From Alphaproteobacteria bacterium UBA1002 (GTDB taxonomy: Bacteria > Pseudomonadota > Alphaproteobacteria > Rickettsiales > UBA998), in assembly GCA_002291845.1 (NCBI GenBank), contig DBAU01000071.1, forward strand, positions 1 through 22,164: a DNA stretch of 22,164 bases, given 5' to 3'. Shown here piece after piece: positions 14,926 to 22,164 of the stretch (positions are counted from its first letter, which is position 1; every line of letters starts with the position of its first letter). The notes beneath the pieces were generated by a model. It saw only the letters and a program-made list of their open reading frames with translations. It searched no databases and had not been told where the DNA came from. The position numbers and the translations under genes are program-made.

Positions 14926-17900
14926 ATGGTAACTACGTTACGCGATCCCTCGTTAATTCAGCGTGATGCATCAGATCCTGCCGCATCGGTCTGGGTAGCC
15001 GCATCGGCAGGCTCCGGCAAAACCAAGGTTTTGACGGATCGCGTGTTGCGTCTATTGCTTACGGAAACCTCGCCCTCGCGGATTGTGTGCATCACATATA
15101 CCAACGCAGCCGCGGCTGAGATGGAGTCACGCATTTTCAGCCGCCTGAGTCGTTGGGCCGTGATGGATGAAACAACTCTGGCAGAGGAGCTGGGTGCACT
15201 CACGGGACATTCCCCTACCACACGCATGCTGCAAAGCGCCCGACGTTTGTTCACAGAGGCATTGGAAGACAGCCCAGGATTGCGCATTAAAACTATACAT
15301 GGGTTCTGTCAGTCAGTTCTGGCCCGTTTTCCGCTGGAAGCAAACGTGCCACCCAATTTTCAAGTTCTGGATGATCGCACGGCGAGTGAAATGCTGGATG
15401 AAGCCCGCCTGCACCTACTCGCTGGTGTTGAGAACGCTGATATTGACACCACGCGCCTCACAGAAGCGCTGCATTATCTGGTCGCAGAGCATCATGAAGC
15501 GGGATTCACAGAACTTCTACGTGCGGTTATTCAGCAGCGGCGTACGTTTGTTCGTATTCTTGCCCAGCCGGGAGGGCTTTGCAGTGCCCATGAGCGTCTT
15601 TACAAAGCACTGAACGTATCCCCACACGCGACAGAGGTTGAATATCGTCTGGCCAGCTTCACATACAGTGTAGATGAAAAACGTGATGTCCGGCGTCTAT
15701 TGGAGGCGCTGCAGGACGGCAAGAAACTCGATGGATTATGCGCTTCAAACATGCGCGCTTTTGTTCACAGCGATATGACGGACTGGGGCCAGCTGAAGGA
15801 CTATCTTTCTGCTTTCCTGAGCGAAGGAGATGTCCGCAAAAGGCTTCCTACGTCAGCGGTACTGAAAAAAGATCCTTTATTCGATGAGATCTGGCAGAAA
15901 GAAGCACGTCGTTGTCAACACTACCTCCACACGTTGCGTCAACGTGATAATGCCCATGGTAGCGCGCATGTCCTCACGCTCGCTGCCGCTTTATTTTCGT
16001 ATTATGAGCACAGCAAACGACTCCGCGGCCTGCTGGATTATGATGACCTAATTCTTCATACTCGCCAGTTACTTTGTGACGGTGGGCAAGGCAGTCTTGA
16101 CTGGGTGCTCTACAAACTGGATGGCGGCATCGATCATTTGCTTATTGATGAAGCTCAGGATACCTCGGCTGAGCAGTGGGCCATTACCCAGCGGCTGGTG
16201 GAGGAGTTTTATGCGGGGCTGGGCGCACGAGACGTTGAGCGTACATTATTTGTTGTCGGCGATGGCAAGCAGTCAATTTATCGCTTTCAGGGTGCCGAAC
16301 CGGAGGATTTCCACCATATGCGACTGCATCTGGGTCAACAGGCAGAGCATTCCCGCCATCTTTGGCGTGAGGTAACAATGGACGTCTCTTTCCGCTCCGT
16401 ACAAGCGGTACTGGATGTTGTGGATGCGACATTTGCTCTGCCTGAGGTAAGGCTGAGGGCCATAAGTGACCAAGAACATATTCGCCATTATGCTTACCGT
16501 AAAGCAGAGCTGGGACGCGTGGAATTATGGCCTTTGACTCGTGGGGATGAGAAAGAGGATAAGGAAGTTTGGCCACTGCCAGACCGCTCAGAGATGCATA
16601 CAACTGCTACCCATCGGCTGGCGCAGCAGATAGCCAAAACGATTCGCCAATGGCTTGATGAAGGGCGCTGCCTGGAGGCAACCGGCATGCCTGTAAGACC
16701 AGGTGACATACTCATTCTGGTGCGGCGTCGTGCTGATTTGGCTATTGCGATCACCAATGCGCTGCGACAGGCGGGCGTGCCTGTCGCGGGGCTTGATCGC
16801 ATGCAACTCAACAAGGCTTTAGCGGTTCGTGACCTCATCGCATTAGGGCATGTGCTATTGCTTCCCTACGATGATTTATCTTTAGCCTGCGTTCTCAAAT
16901 CTCCGCTTTACGGAATCTCGGAAGACGCGCTGTTTAGCATTTGTTATGGACGAGATGCAGAGCCTTTATGGGAGCGGCTGATGGGCTATTGCGGCAAGGA
17001 CCTTATGTTACTGAGTGCCCGCGATGAGCTTGGTAGTTTGCAGCGTGTCTTTCAGTACCAAGGATGTGCAAGCCCCTATGCTTTCTACACGGAGCTTCTT
17101 TACGCTCGCGACGCCATGAAGCGTTTTGTTGCCCGTATGGGTAAAGGCGTCCAAGAGATACTGGAAGTCTTTCTTGAGCAAGCGCGGACGTATGAAACGT
17201 CTCACCCTCCAAGCCTGCAGGGTTTTCTGCATTGGCTAACCCTTGATAGCTCCGATATTAAGCGGGATACAGAGCTGAATGCGAACGAAGTCCGTATCAT
17301 GACAGTGCATGGCGCAAAAGGACTCGAAGCGCCTATTGTTTTTCTACCAGAAACCCATCGCTCCTCGCAGAATAAGGAGATCACATTTATTCTTCACCCA
17401 GTGGGGAGCCAAGAGGAAGAAGTGCTGCTGCAACTGCCCGCTTCAAAGATAAATGATTCGGACCTCGTCTCCTTAATGCGTCAACAAAAAGCAAGCGCTG
17501 ATGAAGAGGAATATTTCCGTCTACTCTATGTTGCGATGACCCGGGCACGCGATGAGCTTTATGTTTGTGGCCTCGCCAGCAAGCGAAGTACGTCCCTTAG
17601 CTGGTATGATGCCATCAAAAAAGCGATGGAAGCAATGGAAGGTGTTCAGTTGCTCACAACTCAACCAGAAGCAGAACCCTTGCTGGTTTATACGCGTGGC
17701 GAGAGCAAACCATCCGCTACGGCCTTAGTGGCCGAGCCTCCCCTGCCGAGTGTCTCCAGTGTTCCAGCACTACCCGCCTACTGCTTTGAGGAGCCAATAC
17801 CTGAGCCACCCAGACAGCGGTTGCTTAACCCCTCCCGATTGATGGAGGAATATGGAAGTGCCTTTTCACCCACCCGCGGGGCTGAGCCAGCTCAGGATTC

Positions 17901-18450
17901 GCAAGGGATGTCGGCGGCAGAGTGCGGCATCGTCATGCACCGTCTGTTACACATACTGAGCGTGATCAGTCCATCACAACGGGCGCGGATCGCGTCGGAA
18001 TATCTGGAGCGATATCGTTTCCGTTTATCCGTTGAGAAGCGCGAGGGAATGCTAAACAGCCTGCTATTGTTAATGAGCGATCCAGTATATGCACCTATTT
18101 TCAGCCCCGAGGCGTTGTCGGAAGTGTCAGTCAGCGGCCTCATAGAACATGCGGAAGCCATTCTTGGAGAGGAGGGCTCTCTGGCGCTGAGTGGTCAGAT
18201 TGACCGTTTGCTGGTGATGCCGGAGCGGGTACTGGTCATTGATTTCAAAACCGGAGAACTTCCCCAATTTGGCCCTGATAACAAATACAGGATTCCAGAA
18301 ATTTATCGGCGTCAAATGGAAGCTTATCGACAGTTGTTACAGCGCATTTATCCAAAGCACACGATAGATTGTGCTTTGATTTACACCGCGATCCCCCTAC
18401 TCTTGCCTGTATCGCATACCTTGACGCCACAGCAGCCCGTCGCTATCTAG
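14926..18450 (+). CDS. addA: Double-strand break repair helicase-nuclease AddA
   Basis: A 1174-residue UvrD-like superfamily 1 helicase with a C-terminal nuclease, the AddA subunit of the alphaproteobacterial AddAB (RecBCD-equivalent) complex that resects DNA ends for RecA. Walker A ASAGSGKT is at residues 26-33, motif II LIDEAQDTS at about 406-414, motif III VVGDGKQSIYRFQGA near 444-458, motif V VHGAKGLEAPIVFLPE near 794-810, and motif VI LLYVAMTRARDELYV near 866-880. The PD-(D/E)XK nuclease shows GQIDRL (Asp1093), VIDFKTGE (Asp1106, Lys1108) and YRRQMEAYRQLL. The ATG at 14926 has no strong ribosome site. GC is visibly lower than in the pheT or NAD regions. addB, which normally sits just upstream, is not in this window. 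Confidence 0.95.
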   Translation: MVTTLRDPSLIQRDASDPAASVWVAASAGSGKTKVLTDRVLRLLLTETSPSRIVCITYTNAAAAEMESRIFSRLSRWAVMDETTLAEELGALTGHSPTTRMLQSARRLFTEALEDSPGLRIKTIHGFCQSVLARFPLEANVPPNFQVLDDRTASEMLDEARLHLLAGVENADIDTTRLTEALHYLVAEHHEAGFTELLRAVIQQRRTFVRILAQPGGLCSAHERLYKALNVSPHATEVEYRLASFTYSVDEKRDVRRLLEALQDGKKLDGLCASNMRAFVHSDMTDWGQLKDYLSAFLSEGDVRKRLPTSAVLKKDPLFDEIWQKEARRCQHYLHTLRQRDNAHGSAHVLTLAAALFSYYEHSKRLRGLLDYDDLILHTRQLLCDGGQGSLDWVLYKLDGGIDHLLIDEAQDTSAEQWAITQRLVEEFYAGLGARDVERTLFVVGDGKQSIYRFQGAEPEDFHHMRLHLGQQAEHSRHLWREVTMDVSFRSVQAVLDVVDATFALPEVRLRAISDQEHIRHYAYRKAELGRVELWPLTRGDEKEDKEVWPLPDRSEMHTTATHRLAQQIAKTIRQWLDEGRCLEATGMPVRPGDILILVRRRADLAIAITNALRQAGVPVAGLDRMQLNKALAVRDLIALGHVLLLPYDDLSLACVLKSPLYGISEDALFSICYGRDAEPLWERLMGYCGKDLMLLSARDELGSLQRVFQYQGCASPYAFYTELLYARDAMKRFVARMGKGVQEILEVFLEQARTYETSHPPSLQGFLHWLTLDSSDIKRDTELNANEVRIMTVHGAKGLEAPIVFLPETHRSSQNKEITFILHPVGSQEEEVLLQLPASKINDSDLVSLMRQQKASADEEEYFRLLYVAMTRARDELYVCGLASKRSTSLSWYDAIKKAMEAMEGVQLLTTQPEAEPLLVYTRGESKPSATALVAEPPLPSVSSVPALPAYCFEEPIPEPPRQRLLNPSRLMEEYGSAFSPTRGAEPAQDSQGMSAAECGIVMHRLLHILSVISPSQRARIASEYLERYRFRLSVEKREGMLNSLLLLMSDPVYAPIFSPEALSEVSVSGLIEHAEAILGEEGSLALSGQIDRLLVMPERVLVIDFKTGELPQFGPDNKYRIPEIYRRQMEAYRQLLQRIYPKHTIDCALIYTAIPLLLPVSHTLTPQQPVAI

Positions 18451-18482
18451 GTGGCATCACGTATTTTTTGGGGAGCACCACC

Positions 18483-18803
18483 ATGACCAAGCATGTTACC
18501 GATAAGGAATTCGAGTCCGCCGTTTTGAAGGCCGAGGGACCGGTGCTGGTCGACTTCTGGGCAGAATGGTGCGGCCCCTGCCGTCAGCTGGCACCGATTC
18601 TCGACCAAGTGTCGGAAGAAATGGGCGAAAAAGTGACCATTGCTAAAGTCAACATCGACGAGAATCCCGAAGCACCCACTCGCTATGGTGTGCGTGGCAT
18701 CCCAACCATGATCCTGTTTAAAGGCGGCCAGCCGGTGGCCACTAAGGTTGGCTCCATGCCGAAATCGCAACTCGTTGAGTGGCTACAAACGCAGGTGGCC
18801 TAA
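18483..18803 (+). CDS. trxA: Thioredoxin
   Basis: A 106-residue thioredoxin with the WCGPC redox motif (Cys30, Cys33) in VDFWAEWCGPC and the cis-proline region GIPTMILFKGG; full length for the family, cytoplasmic. The reading frame extends upstream into addA, but the ATG at 18483 with GGGGAG at about 18470-18475 is the natural start. It lies 32 bases after addA, the addA-trxA order seen in many alphaproteobacteria. It could supply electrons to ribonucleotide reductase and other cytoplasmic targets. Confidence 0.97.
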   Translation: MTKHVTDKEFESAVLKAEGPVLVDFWAEWCGPCRQLAPILDQVSEEMGEKVTIAKVNIDENPEAPTRYGVRGIPTMILFKGGQPVATKVGSMPKSQLVEWLQTQVA

Positions 18804-18822
18804 TCCCTGCATCCGCGCGGCC

Positions 18823-19173
18823 ATGCCGGATACCAACGCTTCCGCTACCGTTTTTCCGGGACAGGAAAAAATTCGCATCCCTTTAGAACGCGCAGCGCGC
18901 GATATGCAGCAATGCCTGGCCATCGGTGGTCCGGTGAGTCTACCCTTGGCGATTCGTGTGACTCCAACCATTGGCGCGCAATCCCGTCAGCAGTTTGAAA
19001 AAATGCTTGGGGCTCCACCGTATCGACCGCACAACGAAAACGAGTATCTTATAAATTCCGGCCAGATCACAGTAGATACCCTGAAATCGCTGGTGGCCAT
19101 GGATGACGTGCTGGAAGTTACCTACGCCGGGAAGCTTAAAGCGTCCGTCCGCCGGGAACGACGGCTGCGCTAG
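18823..19173 (+). CDS. Hypothetical protein, 116 aa, downstream of trxA
   Basis: I do not recognise this 116-residue protein. The frame is open further upstream into trxA; the ATG at 18823, 19 bases after the trxA stop, gives the simplest product. It has no signal peptide, one cysteine (residue 31) and a basic C-terminus (KASVRRERRLR) that could contact nucleic acid. No good ribosome site is visible, so it may rely on coupling to trxA. It ends 3 bases before the convergent GS-like gene. Confidence 0.6.
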   Translation: MPDTNASATVFPGQEKIRIPLERAARDMQQCLAIGGPVSLPLAIRVTPTIGAQSRQQFEKMLGAPPYRPHNENEYLINSGQITVDTLKSLVAMDDVLEVTYAGKLKASVRRERRLR

Positions 19174-19176
19174 GGC

Positions 19177-20019
19177 TTACGAAACGTTTGATGCACAAAG
19201 AAAACGGCGCAGCGCATATTGCGGATGCGCCGCATCGCCATGGATGGCAGACGGAGGCAACAGGCGATGCATCAGCCCGTGATGCACGCCCTCCAGAATC
19301 GCGACAAGCACCGCGGCCGGATCGGCATCGGCGCCGCTGATGCGGTGCTCGATGCGGCGCAGCGGCGTCGGAACCGCCTGCCGGGCCAGCGCCTGTGCCC
19401 CGTTTAGCGCGCCTGTGCCGTCGGGCAGGCGCAGCGCGACGGTACGGTTATTGCCACCCCAGCTGGCATTGACCGGCGCATGCCAGCCCGGCACAAACCG
19501 CGCCCAGGAATCCGGGTAGGGCGCAAATATGGGCAGATGCGCTTCCACCTTGGCCAATAGCCCCGCCAGCGCATGAGCCAGTGGGTCGCTGAGCGCGTCG
19601 CCCTGCTTGGAAAATACATTCACGCCCGCCGCATCCGCCAAATGCAGATGCACATGAAGCGCGCTGCCGTACTGATCGGCAAACGGTTTGGCCGCAAAGC
19701 TGGTTTGTATGCCCTGCGCGAGCAGTACCTTGGCTAGATCCATCCGCAGTTGAGTAAGATCCGCGGCGAGCTGCACCGCATCCTCCGTTGGACGCAACGA
19801 CAGCTCCCACTGGCACGGCCCGCGCTCTGCTTCCACCGTTTCTAGTGAGAGTGGCGCGACGTTCCTCACCGCCTCTTCTATACTCTCTAATGCCACCGCT
19901 CCCGTACGCGGTGCCATCTCCGTATGCGGCCAGGCATACCACTCCAGCTCCGCTGCCAGGACGGCCGTCAGCCCAAAATCATCGCGTAGCCGTTGTTGCC
20001 ACGCCCGCACATCATCCAT
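19177..20019 (-). CDS. Compact glutamine-synthetase-like protein (catalytic domain only)
   Basis: A 280-residue protein matching only the catalytic domain of the glutamine synthetase superfamily, whose members are usually about 450-470 residues. Motifs in order: ELEWY (Glu24, Glu26), a second metal-ligand pair in AERGPCQWEL (Glu65, Glu72), AAKPFADQYGSALHVH (Lys111, His122), WGGNNRTVALRLP (Arg192, Arg197) and EHRISGADADP (Glu224, Arg226). These are the metal, glutamate and ATP positions. The N-terminal beta-grasp domain, which supplies the Asp50-type residue to the neighbouring subunit's active site, is missing. The start is firm: GGAGG at 20028-20032 lies eight bases upstream, so this is not an annotation truncation. 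It probably ligates an amine or ammonia to a glutamate-like acid (GlnA/PuuA-type chemistry); substrate unknown. Confidence 0.85.
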   Translation of the reverse strand: MDDVRAWQQRLRDDFGLTAVLAAELEWYAWPHTEMAPRTGAVALESIEEAVRNVAPLSLETVEAERGPCQWELSLRPTEDAVQLAADLTQLRMDLAKVLLAQGIQTSFAAKPFADQYGSALHVHLHLADAAGVNVFSKQGDALSDPLAHALAGLLAKVEAHLPIFAPYPDSWARFVPGWHAPVNASWGGNNRTVALRLPDGTGALNGAQALARQAVPTPLRRIEHRISGADADPAAVLVAILEGVHHGLMHRLLPPSAIHGDAAHPQYALRRFLCASNVS

Positions 20020-20437
20020 GCGAGGAGCCTCCTTCCCCCTCTCCTCCGGAGGAGGAGAAGAAGCGTTCTTTCCTCCTCGCGTCCGCCGTCATGCCTCACC
20101 TCTTAATGCATGATGAGCTTCTTTCTTATCTCTTCTTGTAGATGAGTGCTATGCCTGCGTTTAGGGTAAACTCCCTCTCCTTTTCCAAGGCTGCAACGCC
20201 GACAGAGCGTTTCAAGCTGGGGTGTGGGGTTTCTCCTTGCCCCCGCCAACGCCATTCCCTCGTAATCGGGAATCTCATGCGTCCCTCACCTCTGGATTCC
20301 CGCCTTCGCAGGAATGACAAGAACTTGACTTAGTTTTTTTCTCTCAGGTTAGAATGATAGCTTTGTATTATGATAAATGCCTACTCATAAGCCTAATAAT
20401 AATTAGCATTCAGAACCTATTTAGGGGTAGAGAGAAA
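20020..20437. other. 418-bp non-coding stretch with hairpin repeats
   Basis: No convincing gene. It holds a perfect palindrome CTCCTCCGGAGGAG near 20040-20053 in a C/T-rich then G/A-rich run, a hairpin ATTCCC/GGGAAT at 20254-20273, and a third hairpin at 20296-20315. The left two thirds are GC-rich like the core genome; the right third turns AT-rich toward the accessory gene. TTGACT (20325-20330) and TAGAAT (20350-20355) with a 19-base spacer form a possible rightward promoter aimed into the 3' end of the accessory gene, with no gene in that direction. Confidence 0.6.
20254..20317. repeat. Pair of intergenic hairpin repeats
   Basis: The first is ATTCCC (20254-20259) / GGGAAT (20268-20273). 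The second, at 20296-20315, has ATTCC/GGAAT arms, an inner C-A mismatch and a short CTTC loop, flanked by TCTGG and GAC. Its form (CTGGATTCCCGCCTTCGC-AGGAATGAC) resembles a dispersed intergenic repeat type common in proteobacterial genomes. The copy number in this genome is unknown from this window. Confidence 0.6.
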
Positions 20438-21313
20438 TTACTTATTAGAAGAAAAGATAATTCTTCCAAACGCTGCAATTTTAATGGTTTCTTTTTCCCA
20501 TGTGACCGCCACTTTGAATCTTCTTTCTTCCCTAATTTCTAACATCGGGCCTAAATTGAAGCTTTGAAATGCAGCATTGTTCTTTGAAAAGCCGACTTCA
20601 ATACTTTCGTCTTCAAGAGCAAAGAAGGATACTTTCACTTCTCTAAGACAAACGTCACCCAGAGCTGTTTTTTGTGACATAGGCCAGTCAGGAACTTCAA
20701 AAATCACGACCACTGCGCCAACTGAAAAAAAATTTGCTGCTATCTCAGCTGTTATTTTTGAATAAAGCTCTAGTGTATCAATGCAATGCTCGTGAAGCTT
20801 TTTACCAGTCTCAACAAAACAATCTCTAAATGGCGGATGATACGTTATACCCCTGTCAATGACAGGAAGTAGCAATAGCCTATGAGGCTGAACTAAAATA
20901 TGAGGAATAGAGCCGTCATATTTAGTTATTATTTTTTCACCTTGAATACCTATTGACTGAATGTAGCTTGAACCGTCTGGTCCAGCCATGATTACCAAGC
21001 TGCCCGGCTGGTGCTCAACGATAAGCTGAATTGAATGACCTTGTGCATTTCGTGCGTGAGTAATGTAGTTAAGCCACTTATCGTTTTTTCTGGCTTTCTC
21101 ATAGTTGCCTAAGCTTGTCTTTAACTTATTATCAGTATCATGTGACTTTAGGCCATTTAACTTGTCTTGAATGCGCTTAATGACAAATAAAAAATCAATC
21201 CAAGCATCTTCATATTCAAGAAAGTTATTTGCCTTCTCCATTCTTTGAATACAACGACCTCCCCTCTCTAATTCCAACCAAATATTCTCCAAAGAGGGTG
21301 TTTCATTTTCCAT
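20438..21313 (-). CDS. AT-rich accessory protein with HEPN-like R-x4-H motif, 291 aa
   Basis: I do not recognise a named family. GC is roughly 35-40% by line counts against 55-60% around it, so it looks horizontally acquired. The N-terminal 95 residues are predominantly helical (DAWIDFLFVIKRIQDKL) and end in YITHARNAQGHSI. Arg88-Asn89-x3-His93 fits the R-[N/D/H]-x3-H catalytic motif of HEPN ribonucleases, found in toxins and defence proteins. The C-terminal 190 residues appear beta-rich (VAVTWEKETIKIAAFGRI) and unassigned. The ATG lies 3 bases after the thiC TAG, with purine-rich AAGGTGGG inside the end of thiC, so it may be read by translational coupling on the thiC transcript. No antitoxin-like partner (such as an MNT nucleotidyltransferase) is adjacent. 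A motif match alone does not prove nuclease activity. Confidence 0.75.
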   Translation of the reverse strand: MENETPSLENIWLELERGGRCIQRMEKANNFLEYEDAWIDFLFVIKRIQDKLNGLKSHDTDNKLKTSLGNYEKARKNDKWLNYITHARNAQGHSIQLIVEHQPGSLVIMAGPDGSSYIQSIGIQGEKIITKYDGSIPHILVQPHRLLLLPVIDRGITYHPPFRDCFVETGKKLHEHCIDTLELYSKITAEIAANFFSVGAVVVIFEVPDWPMSQKTALGDVCLREVKVSFFALEDESIEVGFSKNNAAFQSFNLGPMLEIREERRFKVAVTWEKETIKIAAFGRIIFSSNK

Positions 21314-21316
21314 CCC

Positions 21317-22164
<848 letters not shown>

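Noticed and set aside
18369..18482. Longer N-terminal extension of thioredoxin overlapping addA
   Set aside because: The ATG at 18483 with GGGGAG gives a standard 106-residue thioredoxin; the extension overlaps the addA coding sequence in another frame.
20354..20542. 62-residue plus-strand frame over the 3' end of the accessory gene
   Set aside because: Its ATG lies within the candidate -10 box, it has no ribosome site, and it is antisense to the better supported gene.

Overview
The window is chromosomal DNA from an alphaproteobacterium, mostly 55-60% GC by eye. The support for this is a MucR/Ros-family regulator, a Fur/Mur protein of the alphaproteobacterial type without CxxC zinc motifs, adjacent ornithine-lipid genes (olsB, olsA), an AddA-type repair helicase next to trxA, and an FeS-type photolyase. 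I cannot assign an order. De novo NAD and thiamine genes argue against a strongly reduced obligate endosymbiont.

Layout. 1-2794: end of pheS and all of pheT, where pheT carries an in-frame palindromic repeat insertion. 2854-3252: unrecognised 132-aa gene. 3420-5611: FeS photolyase/cryptochrome and an exported glutathione peroxidase. 5612-6867: gene-poor stretch with tRNA-Gly(CCC) and three very small, apparently membrane or exported proteins. 6868-11353: NAD locus, with nadA, an overlapping membrane-anchored protein, an oppositely oriented SdhA-type flavoprotein where nadB would often be, and nadC. 11424-12638: divergent mucR-like and fur/mur genes around an AT-rich spacer. 12700-14866: tightly coupled olsB-olsA-ddpX envelope operon. 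14926-19173: addA, trxA and an unknown gene, with no addB in the usual upstream position. 19177-20019: compact glutamine-synthetase-like catalytic domain. 20020-20437: non-coding stretch with hairpin repeats. 20438-21313: AT-rich accessory gene with a HEPN-like R-x4-H motif, starting 3 bases after the thiC stop. 21317-22164: 3' part of thiC.

Most of the window is core metabolism and envelope or DNA maintenance. The unusual parts are the repeat inside pheT, the SdhA-type protein in the NAD locus, the MucR homologue lacking both zinc-finger histidines, the GS-like protein without an N-terminal domain, and the foreign-looking HEPN-like gene next to thiC. No CRISPR array, transposase, integrase or phage structural gene is visible.
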